The translations under genes and the position numbers were made by a program. Shown here in pieces: positions 12,301-24,124 of a stretch of DNA of 64,000 nucleotides (position 1 is its first letter; the number at the start of each line of letters is the position of its first letter). The notes beneath the pieces were generated by a model. That model saw nothing but the letters and a program-made list of their open reading frames with translations, was not told the origin of the DNA and ran no database searches. The DNA is from Xylogone sp. PMI_703 (taxonomy: Eukaryota; Ascomycota; Leotiomycetes): NCBI GenBank assembly GCA_021399445.1, contig JAJTUQ010000006.1, forward strand, positions 2,108,001 through 2,172,000, given 5' to 3'.

Positions 12301-14478
12301 TGCGAAGCAGCAATGATTTACCACACCCGACTGGACCAGAGATGATGGTGAGTGAACTATAAGGTATCTTGATATTGATATCTTTTAATATTGACTGCTT
12401 ATCACCAATTGACACCTGTTGCATCATAATAACAGGGGTTGGCTCTTGGTTGGAGGCGGAATTTGCTAAAGCAGTACGAGGCAATAACTGCCGCTGGTCC
12501 TTCAAGGAGGGTTTCAACAGATAATGTTGGATTCTTTCGAAGCCCGCAAAAGCCGCAATGGCCCTTGGCACAAACGTCATTACCATGTTTGCTGGGTGAG
12601 TTACCATGCTCAAAACTGCCATAGTTGTAAAGGCTGTTTCCGCTTCTAGTCTCTGACCTTTGATGGCAATAACTGCGGTAAAGCAGACCAAAGTGATGGC
12701 AGGTGAGAATATGCCTAATGCATTTGCTGTTCGTGAATTAGTTAAACTAGTAAATAAGAGATCATATTGTCGTATCTAACCACTAGCATTATAATATACC
12801 GTCATCCACCTGACCTTAGAAGCTGCTTCGAGCTCTTCTGCTCTAAGGTTCTGGATTTGATTAGAAAGATAACGTTGAAGTCCGAGCATCTTAACAGCCT
12901 TCATGGAGCTTATCATAGAACTCGTTGCACCTATGCGAGTTTGAGTAGCAAGGTTCCAGTTCTTCTGGCGAGACTGTAAGTTTTGAGCAACATAACGGCT
13001 CACACGAGAGGATACTAATAGCGTATGAGTTTAAAAGGCGATGTGAAGGACAGGGTAATACTTACAGAATATTAGAAACAAGGGTAACGGCCAAAACCAG
13101 CCTACTTCTCTTGCCAAAAGACACATTCCTACTGCAACCTCTAGCGTTTGAGCCCAAGTTTCGTGAAACATTTCAGTTATTCCGTCAAGGCCATCAACAT
13201 CGGAGCTCATAAGGGCTACAACTTCTCCATTGTCATAAGACATAGAAGGCGTCTCCATTGCTTTCTGGTGGATAAGGCCTGTAAGAGCGCTCTTTGTCAG
13301 AAGCTTTAGTCTGTTTAACTGATGCTGATAGATAGCGGTGGATATCTTGAAACGGGTTAGCGGACAAATATACCACTAGGGAATTGCTACCAACAGCTAG
13401 ACCTCCATAGATGATGATGGCTGCAACGACAATCCAATACCCAATTGGTCTGCTATCACTGCTTGAAGAAGTTGTGACGTATTGGATGGAGTTACGTATT
13501 AGATCGGGTTGGGAATATCTAAATACAGTGAGGAACAGACGAGGCAAAACTGCCCTCAGAAAAGGCCGTCTGATAGATCGGTACAGGGCATATGGTAAAG
13601 CCCATTTCGTCTCTGGCTTGGCTAGGGAAAGGGTAAGTAAAATAGCTATAACTCTAGCGGTAGACTAACATCGTTGATCCCATGCTCTCAGGATCCTCTT
13701 ACGGGCTGTATTTGGCGACAGCAAGTCATCGAGAGGAGGTAAATCATGACCCACGAGAATGCTTTTATAGCCTTGATAGAGGATGGGGTTCACCTAGAAG
13801 AAAAATACTCTGCTCAGGATACCGTTCTGTTCCTCAGGCGAGAACGACTGGGTTGGACTGCTAAATACCGGGCGTCTATTCCAATTTTCAATTACAAGAA
13901 TTGCTAAGAAGGCAACGGCACGCGTGAGGATAGGAGCCGCATGCTGCGGGTCCGTTGATATCCCGAATGGGATAGTGAGAAGCAGGACATCACATAAGAT
14001 CGAGGCAAGTAGATAAATCGTTGCTAGGTCTGAAGGGATAGTAGACTTCCGCTGTTCGAAAATTATGAGAATACTCAAGCCGGGCGCTGCAATGAGAGTG
14101 ACAAGTAGAGACGTGGCAAGCCCAATATCGAACTTCGTGGAGCGCTTGTAAAGCACACCTAGGCATAGCAGGAGCACAATGGAAAGCACTCCGATGATCT
14201 GTGGCATTAATGAGTCCCTAGGATCTATGGATGGAAAAGAAACTACTTACGACTTGCGGTAAGACTTTCCAGCCAGAACCAAACTGGGTACTGGCCTTAC
14301 GGAGTTTCTGTATCCTAAATGGTAGATACGCTAGCAGAAGAAGTGTACAGCTTGTGGAAATTAGCTCTACAATATCAGTGGCCATCCATTGGGCGCCGTT
14401 TTGATAAACATTTTTCCTGGAAAGGTAGCTTCTCTTGCTGGGGTTTATGATGTAGCTGATGTCAATGAGGTTACTCAT
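9329..14478 (-). CDS. ABC-C (MRP-type) multidrug transporter, interrupted by one in-frame stop
   Basis: Fifteen exons (14251-14478, 13670-14198, 13395-13621, 13066-13345, 12781-13014, 12035-12726, 11817-11979, 11524-11766, 11276-11474, 11152-11223, 11045-11095, 10933-10997, 10695-10903, 10074-10645, 9329-10013) sum to 4449 nt, 1483 codons. Order seen: hydrophobic TMD0, TMD1, NBD1 (Walker A GPVGCGKS near residue 630, signature LSGGQRQR), TMD2, NBD2 (Walker A GRTGSGKSS spanning the last intron, signature LSEGQSQ, Walker B ILLDEV). Known: ABCC pumps export conjugated or toxic compounds across plasma or vacuolar membranes. Oddities: codon 211 (13794-13796) is TAG where family members have Trp in the SRxxFWWxNP motif, and one intron (10998-11044) has a GC donor. 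Everything downstream stays in frame, so the gene is either freshly broken, mis-sequenced, or rescued by removal of a 51-nt segment. The start is uncertain: the first ATG in the TMD0 frame is used, and the frame is open further upstream. Confidence 0.8.
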
Positions 14479-14796
14479 TTTCAAAGCAAGCGAAGGAGTC
14501 CCAATACTCGCGGCAGGACGTCGTTCTGCCAGCCTAAGAAACAATTGACTTTAGTTATACTTAGACTTGGAGATTTGAATGCCAAAAGCAATTCGTTGGT
14601 GAGATGAGGTTCCGTACGAATGGCATTGCCAACAATTATTGCGAAATTTGCGAGATGCATGACGAGCTCGTATCGAGGCACTCTCGAGGCCTTCAGTATG
14701 GCGCAGAATGTTGGTTGTTGTTTGCGCTATTTAGCTCAATGTTACCTTGCAGTGTATATGCGCCGCAGTTGGTTATTTATCTTCAACAATGCCCAT
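14479..14796. other. Short interval between ABC transporter start and MAK5 stop
   Basis: 318 bp that must hold the promoter of the transporter and the MAK5 3' end. A minus-strand open frame here (to about 14681) begins at GTG, is hydrophobic and could be an unrecognised upstream transporter exon, but I found no convincing splice to support it. Confidence 0.4.
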
Positions 14797-17133
14797 TTAT
14801 ATATCATCCATCCCTATCCCATCAACTTTTCCTAGGAAAATGCCTTGTGCGCCTTTTAACAACTCATTTACATCCAAAGTTCCAGAAGTCAAGTACCTCT
14901 CACTAACCCCAGCATTAATCCGTTCAGCTAACAAGCTTTTCAACTCTGCCCTTAACGCCCCAACTTCTGCTTTAGATAGATTTCTTGATTCCTTTTCCTT
15001 TAACTTTCTCCCCGAACCTCTACCCTTCTTCCCTCCCCCAGTAGCCTGAAACTCCTCGCTGTCATAATCAACACCCAGTTCCTCGGCTGCAGCTCTCACC
15101 CAGTCGTCGTCATGACCCTTCTTCTCTTTTGCTAGTGTGCTATCAGCAATCTTTTTCGCCAATGTCACTCGAGGCTTGAGACGGGCTACAATTCGACGAT
15201 CGATATCAAGAGAGCGTATGTAATATCGAGTCTGGTTACCACCATTAACAGCAGCATTCTGAGCATGGACTTTAGCAACAAGACGACGGACGCCTACTAC
15301 TTCTTCTGGGGCACACAGGAGAATACTGGTACCAGAAGAAGAGGCACGTGCTGTTCTACCTGAACGGTGTACATACATATCCGCTGTCCGCGGCAAATGG
15401 TAGTGGATTACCAGCTGTACACCGCCGATATCGAGACCTCTCGCGGCAACGTCTGTGGCAACAAGAATCGACCCCTTTGATGAGGGGGAGGAGAAACGTT
15501 CAATGGATCGCATTCGGGCTTTCTGTGCCATATGGGAATGCAAGGCGTGAGTTTCTAGGTTAAGATTCTGCAGCATGGGGATAAGCCGCCGGACTGAATG
15601 TATGGAGTTGGTGAATATGAGGGTTCTCTGGTTTGGGTGGTGCAGGAGAACTGCGTAGAGATATAGATCCTGTCCACTATTAGCTACTGGAAGAAGAGAG
15701 CTTAGCTTTGAGACAATACCTTTTCGGTGCCAGCGCATTCTATTACTCCTTCTTTCAAGCCTTCTGCCATTTGAGAAACCGGGTTAACATCAACAAACTT
15801 GGGATTATCCTCTCGGAAGTTTAATTTCCTCAGCAGATACTCCAGTGACTCGCTTTCATCCGTCAATGCCCGTTTACCCTTGCCAGCTAATTTTTGCTGG
15901 AGCCCCTTATGAAATGTAGCTGAGAATACCAGAGTTTGACGAGGAGAAAGTTTTGTCTCCTCATCTTCCTCTTCACTGAGACCATCCTGTCTGTCTAGGG
16001 CAATAAGGATATCTTCTGCCTCTTTGAAATGACCCTCTGTAAGTAGTCGATCAGCCTCATCAATAACCAAGAATCTGATCTGCTTCAATGACTGTTGTAA
16101 TTCGGTGCTTCCATTCATGACTTCCCATAACCGGCCAGGGGTACCAATTATGATATCAGCCTTTGCTAATTGGCGCTGTTGTTTCTGTACGGACAAACCA
16201 CCAGTAACGGCGACAATATATGGTGCACTGGTTAGTCCGGCGCACAATTTCTTCATATGATCTGTCAATTGATGAGCCAACTCTCTTGTAGGTGAAAGAA
16301 TCAGAGCAGTAGGTGATCGGGATTTTTGCAATTCCTCGTCATCCAGGTCCCCATATGATGCAAGCCAGTTCTCTACAATCGGGATACCGAACGCCAGAGT
16401 TTTCCCTGATCCCGTAGACGCTTTACCAACCACGTCATGTCCAAGTAGTATTTCCGGGATTGCTGCCGACTGGATGGGTGTGGGTTTCGAAAAGCCTAGT
16501 TTTGCCAGCGCGGAAAGAGCATTTGGCGATAATCCTAATTCTACCCAGGCAGAGAGATCTATATCATCTTCCGCAGCTTCTTGTTCTAGAGCCTCAAAGA
16601 TATTTGCCTGCAAATTTTCCTGGGACTCTTTATTTTGGGCGTTTGTTGCAGATTCCTTCTTTTTCTTCTTCTCCGACTTCGGCCTCTCTTTCTTTGGCTT
16701 CGTTTCTTTGGCAGGTTTCACCGGCTCGGCCTCTTCGTCCTGCGCATCCTCCCCGTTCGAAGCTCCCAAATCGTCGTCGCCAAACCCTTCAAACTCATCA
16801 GAGTCTTGATCTTCAGCCTGCGCTACCAAAGAAAGCTGTCAAAAGCGGTAAGTAATTGCTCTATACAGAAAACAAGGTGAGAAGAAATAATGTACATACG
16901 AATTTTACAGCATTTCCTTCCCTCACGACTTCCACTCCGTCGACCTCCTCCAGTCCATAGAATCCTTCAGCATCATCAAACATATCAGGGAGCTCCGCTT
17001 CGTTCCATGGTAATGCATCCAATGGCACAACCTTCTTCTGTCCGTGCTTCTGGCCTTCAATCCTTTGCCGCTTCTTGGATTGCTGGCTGGATTGATGGGC
17101 AGGCCGTGCCCTCTTCTTCTTGTCGGATATCAT
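14797..17133 (-). CDS. MAK5: ATP-dependent RNA helicase Mak5 (DDX24 family)
   Basis: Three exons, 16900-17133, 15720-16835 and 14797-15669, give 740 aa. Seen: a basic N-terminus, a Lys/Glu-rich linker, then the DEAD-box core with ASTGSGKT (motif I, about residue 215), PTRELA (Ia), VIDEADRLL (II), SATF (III), ATDVAARGLD (V) and HRSGRTARA (VI). The WVELGLSPNALSALAKLGF Q-motif region and the VRRLVAKVHAQN segment after the helicase core are typical of Mak5. Known: a nucleolar helicase required for 60S subunit biogenesis, isolated in yeast for maintenance of killer RNA. The start ATG opens MISDKKKRARP. It is in tandem with the DHX33-like gene, about 1 kb apart. Confidence 0.93.
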
Positions 17134-18155
17134 TGTGGGGATGAAGGCGACCGATATGGACTGCCGCAAAAGATCAATTATCCACACAATGGCACAAGAG
17201 GGAACAGATACAACAGCTTTTGTACACTCGGCGTAGTAACTTTCGAGAATTTTTGGATGCTCGGCAATATGTTAATCCGGTTGCAGCTCAGCCTTGAGCC
17301 AGAACCGGAAATAAGAATGCAGATCGGAGATAGTAACATCACTCAATAAAATAGGGTGCATTTTCTCTAGACCTTCAATTCCAACTTTGGAGATCATTGG
17401 AAGATACCTCTAACTCTATCCAGAGGTATCTTAACCCAGGGCGGGATATATCTGGAGCACGGAAGCACTGAGTGCATAGTAATTTCCCATCTAAAAAGTG
17501 AACCTCCCCTAGCGAGCACATACTAAGTCAGATATCTCGCTCCTCTTGAATAATCCAACGACAAACCAAAGAACTAAATCAATAACACCTCTTTTTTTTA
17601 AAAAAAAAAGTAAAAGAAAAGAGAAGTATAGTTTAAAAATAATCCAGCCCCAAAAATATCAAAAAGTCCGGCCCGGTGTCGACATGCCTACATCTTTGTC
17701 GAATATTTTTGGAGTTGATATTGATGTAATCCACTGCTTCGATCCTCCTCAGAAGATGGGTTTGACCAGACCGAGCTAACCAACTACAGCCTTCCCATCT
17801 TCCTGGGGGACTACTCTTCTTATTTGGGGTGATATGGTTGTATACATGCTATGTCCCTCAGTGAGTATATGGCTAAAAAGGTCCCACTGGGAGACTGTAT
17901 TCATTCATGAATAGATCACAAGATTGCTCTCTCCAACTCTCATAGCAACATATTTATAATCTTTTATAAACTTTCATTTGATATTCTAGCCATTGTTATT
18001 GGCAGTCTATCATCTAAAATTGCCCACTTCCCCGGGTATAACCTCCATCTATAAGAAACCCCCACTGGTCATAGAGCCATAAATACCAAGCTAAATGCAA
18101 TCAATCATCATAACGTGTCATCAAAATCTAAATGTATAACCTCCCCAAAAGAATT
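17134..18155. other. Intergenic region between MAK5 start and DEAH helicase end
   Basis: About 1 kb, with the MAK5 promoter on the left. A run of T immediately followed by a run of A lies near 17589-17609. The open frame over it is low-complexity and not convincing. No RNA gene is recognised. Confidence 0.5.
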
Positions 18156-20882
18156 CTAGCTCGATTGCCCTTCAAGCACGTCCAGAATCCAGTTTGCTTG
18201 CACGGCACTGACTTTCTTGGCAAAATTCTTCGCTGTAAATACATTCTCTAGGAACATTATTGCCTCTTTCTTTTGATTGAAGAGAACGCTGCTTGGGTGG
18301 ATCGAGATTGCGTTCTTGCCTTGGATCGTGTGATAGCTTCCATCTGGTGCAAGGAGTGCGGTCCTTGTTGAGAATGCCTTCAAGAACGCCTTTAGGAGTG
18401 ACTCAGCACCTTCAGGGGATATAGGGTTGAATGGTTGCGGGTCGGCGGGAGGAAGCTCAGAGAGGAGTTTCTGCTCGTGGCAGACTTTACGGAGTTGTTT
18501 CCTAATCTCCATTGCCATTTTCATGGCTCGGGTCGAGATCAGACGTTTGCGGCACCATTCACCACGATCGGTATTCTCTGCAGCGTAGCGTTGCATTGTG
18601 TTGAGATATGTCAAGATATCCCCTTCTCGTCGTATAAGCTCTTTTCGGTATTCTTCAATATCTTCGCGCTCGTTATCGTTCTTTGCTTGCATGAAGATCT
18701 CACTATCTGTCGTTAGACATGAGATAACGTCAATTGCCTCAACGAGACAATCAGCCTCTGGCTCAGCTGCTGCTATGAGAACTCTGCCATATGCAGCCGG
18801 TAGCGGATAAGCTGCCATCTTCTTTCCTATGTCGCTCAATTTTCCATTGGAATCTAAAGCCCCCATCACGTATAGTTGTAAAAGCGCCTTTTCCATGGCG
18901 ACAACATCTGGTGAATCCATTAATGGGAATGAAAGGACATCATCAACTCCTCGAGCTTTCATCTTCAAAACAGCTTCCACTACATCGCTACGAAGTATCT
19001 CCGGAGTCTCATCCATATCAAGTTTTAGATAATCTTCCTCGGTGTATAGTCTATAGCATTTCCCAGGAGCTTCACGACCTGCACGACCTTTCCTTTGGAT
19101 TGCAGATACCCTCGATATAGGCTTGGCAAGTAGAGACTCCATACCAAGCCGAGGACGGTACTGTTTAACTTTAGCCTTTCCACAGTCAACAACGTGTCGC
19201 ACTCCTGAGACCGTGACCGAGGTTTCAGCAATGTTGGTAGCAAGGACAATCTTGCGTGTGAATTTCTCCTTGACTTTCTCAAAAGCCGCTTGTTGCGCAG
19301 CTGCTGGTAGGGCCCCGTATAAAGGAAACACTTTGATTCTAGGAACAGTTTTGACCAGATTGGGAGCAGCATCTTCGAGCCGCGATTGCAGGAGTTCAAT
19401 GTGTTCTTGTCCAGGCAAGAAAGCAAGAATATCTCCGGGTAATGCTTCAGTAATATTGATCTTCATTATCGTGTTGAACATTGAATCCAGGAAATCAGGA
19501 ACCGGAGAATCAGTATAGAACAAGTCCACTTTGTGTTGGCGACCTTTTATATACTGAACCGCAACACCACTCTCTGCAATTTCAGGAACTTGCCCTGTTT
19601 TTGAAGTAGATGTCCCGTTGACTACCGGTTTTGTACTCCGCTTTGACTCCTTATCTTCGTTGTCTGACGAACTAAAGCCGCTCCATGAAGAATATGAGTC
19701 CGGTGAATTCGGTGTAGACAGATTCTCCGAAGTACTCGTACTCGTACTTCCAGTTACTTTCATATCTCCATTCGCTTCATCTTTCAAATGAGCGGCGACC
19801 TTCCCTCTGCTATTACTTCCCGGTTTATACCCTGGCACAGCCTCTGGTTTTGAAAAGAAAGCTTCTAACCCTCCAAGATCAAGCGTAGCACTCATTATGA
19901 TCACTTTCAGCGGGATCCCTCCGCGAGCCTTGTTATCACTGTGGACAATTCGTCTCAAGAAGCCAGCAATGAGATCGACATCAACACTTCTCTCGTGGAT
20001 TTCATCCACCACGATGGCGCTATATTGCCGAAGATATGGATCATGAAGCATCTCATGCAGCAGCGTACCCTCCGTGACGAACTTGATCTTGGTACCAATT
20101 GGGACGTTCGAATCAAAACGTACCGAGTAACCAACTGTCCCAGCCGTCTTTTCGCCCTTAGTACCAGGTAAGAAAGAGCCCGCCTCGGCCGCAACACGAC
20201 GAGCCAGCGTCGTAGCAGCTACTCGACGGGGCTCTGTTACAGCGATGACCCCTCCAACCGATATCTCCTCCTCCTTCCCCTCAAAATTTGTAACTTTAAC
20301 TTTCTGCTTCTTGCACCATGGTTCATTGTAGAGAAACTGCGGGACTTGCGTACTCTTTCCTGAACCGGTCTCACCGACCAAGAGGAGGACATTATGGTGC
20401 CGCAAACTCCACCGTATATCCGCTTGTTTCGACCATATGGGTAATTGCTTTCGTAATTTAAGCAGATCGGCCGCTATCTTCTGCAGAGCTTGCTTGGGGG
20501 GTGCTTGTGCTCCTGCTTTCTCGGACGTTTGTGGTTGTGATCGTGTGCCTTGATGTTGGGCTGGCCCAGACTTGCGATCTCTGATCGCGGATGGGTCCCA
20601 TCTACCCACAGCCCCTTGTTTCAATTGAGCACTGCTATTGCTTGATTGACTGTTGCTGCGTGGAAGGGCTGTCTTCGAGCCGCCAATGTTTGCAGTGCTT
20701 GTCTTTGCTGCACCGTCTCGGGTTCGCTTTATGCCACCTGAACTCGAGACATTGTCATGAGGACGCGGACTGTTGGTTTTTCGAGGATCTGGTGAACGAC
20801 TTCCAGTCTTTGCTGAGGGCTTTCCAGCGCCTTCACTCCCATCGTCCTCGCCGCTGAACTTTTTGTGCACTTGTTCCGGCAT
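18156..20882 (-). CDS. DEAH-box RNA helicase, DHX33/Dhr2-like
   Basis: A single exon of 908 aa. Seen: about 135 residues of Ser/Pro/Lys-rich disordered N-terminus, then the DEAH core: KQLPIWSKQADI lead-in, GETGSGKST (I), TEPRRVAA (Ia), DEIHERS (II; DEIH instead of DEAH), SATLDLGG (III), ATNIAETSVT (V), QRKGRAGREAPGK (VI). A Ser-rich insertion (about residues 370-425) sits between the RecA lobes. Winged-helix, ratchet and OB-fold regions follow, ending with HPSSVLF. Known: this branch includes yeast Dhr2 and human DHX33, which act in rRNA processing. Assignment to that branch rests on the layout and the short C-terminus; Prp43 or Prp22 orthology is less likely because their extra N-terminal domains are absent. 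No intron is needed. The start is the first ATG of the frame. Confidence 0.72.
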   Translation of the reverse strand: MPEQVHKKFSGEDDGSEGAGKPSAKTGSRSPDPRKTNSPRPHDNVSSSGGIKRTRDGAAKTSTANIGGSKTALPRSNSQSSNSSAQLKQGAVGRWDPSAIRDRKSGPAQHQGTRSQPQTSEKAGAQAPPKQALQKIAADLLKLRKQLPIWSKQADIRWSLRHHNVLLLVGETGSGKSTQVPQFLYNEPWCKKQKVKVTNFEGKEEEISVGGVIAVTEPRRVAATTLARRVAAEAGSFLPGTKGEKTAGTVGYSVRFDSNVPIGTKIKFVTEGTLLHEMLHDPYLRQYSAIVVDEIHERSVDVDLIAGFLRRIVHSDNKARGGIPLKVIIMSATLDLGGLEAFFSKPEAVPGYKPGSNSRGKVAAHLKDEANGDMKVTGSTSTSTSENLSTPNSPDSYSSWSGFSSSDNEDKESKRSTKPVVNGTSTSKTGQVPEIAESGVAVQYIKGRQHKVDLFYTDSPVPDFLDSMFNTIMKINITEALPGDILAFLPGQEHIELLQSRLEDAAPNLVKTVPRIKVFPLYGALPAAAQQAAFEKVKEKFTRKIVLATNIAETSVTVSGVRHVVDCGKAKVKQYRPRLGMESLLAKPISRVSAIQRKGRAGREAPGKCYRLYTEEDYLKLDMDETPEILRSDVVEAVLKMKARGVDDVLSFPLMDSPDVVAMEKALLQLYVMGALDSNGKLSDIGKKMAAYPLPAAYGRVLIAAAEPEADCLVEAIDVISCLTTDSEIFMQAKNDNEREDIEEYRKELIRREGDILTYLNTMQRYAAENTDRGEWCRKRLISTRAMKMAMEIRKQLRKVCHEQKLLSELPPADPQPFNPISPEGAESLLKAFLKAFSTRTALLAPDGSYHTIQGKNAISIHPSSVLFNQKKEAIMFLENVFTAKNFAKKVSAVQANWILDVLEGQSS

Positions 20883-21341
20883 GTTTGCGACCTCTCGAAC
20901 CCGAGCCCAATATCCTAGAGACTTCAGTTTTGAGATGGGAAAATTTTATTGAATGTGACAGTAAGTGACATGGTTTCCGAGATTCTAAGGGCAATAAACA
21001 AATGAGGGTGCGATATATTGCAATTGCTAGTCAGTGTTCGTGATTACACTTTTCCTATCAGTCGCGATTGGAAGAAGAGCTCGAACTTTTTTTGCTGCGC
21101 AAACAGACAGGGGCCCCACCAGCCAAGCAAAATAAATCCGGTACCCCACAGCTGCGTTTAAAAAAAAGTTGCGAACGCAAACCTGCATCTATTGCACGTC
21201 CTCTCTCTCTTTTCACCAGGGGAGACTACAAAGTAGGGAAGAGTAGTTTTTTTTCTTCTCAATTCGCTCATCCTCGAATTGGAGAAAATATTTTGAGGAG
21301 GCTTTCTCTTTTCTTCTTGAATTTTTGCAACTCCCCGCGCC
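20883..21341. other. Divergent promoter between DEAH helicase and PWP1
   Basis: 459 bp serving two ribosome-biogenesis genes read in opposite directions. An AAAATTTT core near 20940-20947 resembles the yeast RRPE element; a poly-T/pyrimidine tract (about 21247-21260) precedes PWP1. The regulatory reading is an inference. Confidence 0.4.
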
Positions 21342-23100
21342 ATGTCTATGATAACGGCGACAACGTGGGTGCCGCGAGGATTTGCGGCGCCATTTCCTAC
21401 AAAGTACGAATTCGATGAAGAGGAATTCCAGCGCATTGCGGAGCTTGCGAAGCTGCAGCTTGATGATGCGAATGAGGATTTGGAGGAGGCCCAGAAAGGC
21501 GATGGTCAGGAAGCTCAAGATGAGGATGTAGCTATGGATGAGGACGCTGCTAAGAAGAAAGACGATGATGATGATGAAGAGGAAGATGGTGCTAAGACAT
21601 TGAAGTCTAAAGCGTGAGTTTAATTTACTGGGAGCAGCTTGCGGCTAGCTAATTGCTCTTTTGGGCGATAGGGAGGAAGATGATGATCTTAAGGAATACG
21701 ATCTGGAGCACTATGACGATGATGATGAGGATGACTTGAATGGAGAAGGAATGGGTATGTTTGGAAACATAAAGTCACTTGCATACCATGCTTCGAACGA
21801 GGAAGACCCGTACATCACCATGCAGGAAAATGAGGACGACGATGAGGAAAGGGAGGAACTCCAGATTCTGGCAACGGATAACCTTGTGCTAGCAGCCAAA
21901 GTGGAAGACGAAGTAGCACACTTGGAAGTTTACGTCTACGAAGACGAGGCGGACAATCTCTACGTACATCACGACATTATGTTACCTGCGATACCGTTAT
22001 GCGTGGAGTGGTTGGATCTACCTGTAGGAAAGGCAAACGTGCAAAAGGATTCAAGGGCGAATTTCGTCGCTGTAGGAACCTTTGATCCGGACATTGAGAT
22101 CTGGGATCTAGATACCATCGACTGCATGTATCCCAATGCGATTCTAGGCCAGGGAGGAGAAAGTAGCTCGGCGAATGTGGAGGACGGCAGCGAGAAGAAG
22201 AAGAAACACAAAAAACGGAAAAAGTCGAAGAAGGCCAATGACGATTACCACGTTGATGCTGTTCTCTCTCTAGCTGCCAACCGCCAGCATCGAAACCTCC
22301 TAGCCTCGTCGTCTGCAGATAAGACAGTGAAGCTTTGGGATTTGAACACTACCAAATGCGCCAAATCCTATGTACATCACACGGATAAGGTCTGCGCTTT
22401 GGCATGGCATCCACGGGAATCTACGGTTTTACTGAGCGGCAGTTACGACCGCACCGTTGTAGCAGCAGACATGCGAGCTCCCGATGCAAAGGCCCCGCGC
22501 TGGGGCGTCGAAAGTGACGTGGAGAACGTGCGATGGGATCCCCATGATCCCAATTACTTCTATATATCGACGGAGAAGGGCGTCATCCACTACCACGATG
22601 TGCGTCAGGCGCCCGCGGACCCAGCTCGCAGCAAGCCGGTCTGGATCCTCCAGGCGCACGATGAATCGGTGTCGTCGTTTGATATCAATCCCGTGATCCC
22701 CGGATTCATGGCGACGGGATCGACGGACAAGCAAGTCAAGCTGTGGAACCTGCAAGCGTCCGGGCCCACGATGGTGGTGTCGCGGGACCTGGATGTCGGC
22801 AAGGTGTTTTCCACCGCGTTTGCGCCGGACCAGGAGGTGGGCTTCAGATTGGCTGTGGGCGGGAGCAATGGGACCTGCAAGATCTGGGACACGTCGACCA
22901 ATGCAGCGGTGCGCCGGGCGTTTGCGAATCGGGTGGCGCCGATGCAGGGCGAGGTGAAGGAGAAGCTGGTGGGAGTGGAAGAAGACGATGAGGACAGTGA
23001 CTCGGATGAAGGCGAAGGTGGTGGGGCAGGAGGAGAAGATGACGGCGGGGAGTCCGACGAGCACAACGAGAAGGACGGGTGGACGTCGATGAGCGAATGA
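21342..23100 (+). CDS. PWP1: Periodic tryptophan protein 1 (Pwp1), WD40
   Basis: Two exons, 21342-21613 and 21672-23100, give 566 aa; the intron has donor GTGAGT and acceptor TAG. Seen: the family N-terminus with TTWVPRGFAAPFPTKY, two acidic runs (about residues 60-120), then WD40 repeats including HRNLLASSSADKTVKLWDL and GFMATGSTDKQVKLWNL, split between them by a Lys-rich nuclear-localisation-like insert (about 215-230). The C-terminus is acidic. Known: Pwp1 is a nucleolar WD protein acting in 60S/25S-5.8S rRNA maturation and linked to rDNA transcription in animals. GC content rises clearly in the last third of the gene. It is divergent from the DEAH helicase. Confidence 0.94.
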
Positions 23101-23265
23101 GAACTCTTTGGGTATATCAAAAGGAAAAAGGTTATTACAGATTGGCTCGGAATTTTATGTAGGGTAAAATTCTCCGGGGTAAAAAGAGAGAGGAAAGAAA
23201 AAGGAAGATCAAGAAGAGCAAGAGAAAAGAGCCGTGATCTGCCTGTTCTGGAACGATGGATGTAG

Positions 23266-24018
23266 TACAGTAGCTACCAGTAGGATAATTACCCCACTAC
23301 AGAAAACTGGAGTAAGAAGAGCAGCCGAGGAAGAATAAAATGCGGCCGAAGCCCCTCTAGAAGCACAGGAAAGACCAGACCCCTCTACGCATGCAAGAAC
23401 GGAAGTGATACTTTACAGTAGTGGTGTTGTAGTGAAGGTGGACATTAAGGCAAGCGTGTCCTCAACTCCACAGCTCTTTGGACGTTTATGCCCCGCACGA
23501 ACAGGAAAAGTAGAGCCGGTGAGATACAGTAAGGGAGTGATAAGTGATAAGTGAGGTGATAAGAGCTAAAGCACAATAATTTATTTGGTCCAACTTAACT
23601 ACAGTGAGTAATGAAGCCGAGGATGTGGATCTCTACTGGAGGGGTTGTATGTATGCAACATTGCAACATTGCGCGCAGGATGTCGTTGTAGTACTAGATA
23701 GATAGATACAGTAATACCGGCACGGTATGACCGTAACTACTACAGTGCGATAGACGATTATGATGCCATGCTGTGATAAGCATCAGCGATATAGTAGGTA
23801 CTGTATGGTAGCAACGGTGTCATCTTGCGTAAGGCTACAGTAAATAGTTATTGTTACTTCTGTACTGCAGTAAGTTATGTCAAGAGGGTAAACGGAATCG
23901 GTGCATCTACATTACATTACATTGCATTGCACGACGTGAAGATTACTGTACTGTGCAGCACAATGACGAGTTTCCAGCATAGACTCGATAGAGCAAGTGC
24001 TGTAAATGATTTACAGTA
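23266..24018. repeat. Cluster of TACAGTA/TACTGTA heptamers
   Basis: Eight exact copies of TACAGTA or its complement start at 23266, 23414, 23525, 23707, 23799, 23836, 23944 and 24012; near-matches lie around 23600, 23741 and 23949, and the palindrome TACTGCAGTA at 23863-23872. About 0.1 copies would be expected in 750 random bases. A (CATTA)/(CATTG) iteration lies at 23910-23930 and GATA iterations near 23696-23708. Confidence 0.7.
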
Positions 24019-24124
24019 AATCCTGTACAAGCTATTATTGCGCAAGAATAAGGTATGGGAAATCATTCTCGGGCGTTGCATCACCAATGATGATCGTTGT
24101 GTTTGATCCTGACGGTGCTTCTCT

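Noticed and set aside
13346..13394. Apparent frameshift in the ABC transporter between GGLA and ISTAIYQHQ
   Set aside because: A 49-nt intron with donor GTTGGT, a GCTAAC branch site and acceptor AAG restores the frame and the conserved motif, so no frameshift is needed.
14590..14690. Possible extra upstream exon of the ABC transporter
   Set aside because: The frame opens with a non-ATG codon and no convincing donor joins it to the TMD0 exon; the model without it already gives a usual length.
17585..17612. T-run followed by A-run as a possible terminator or element end
   Set aside because: Simple low-complexity sequence with no repeats at its borders.
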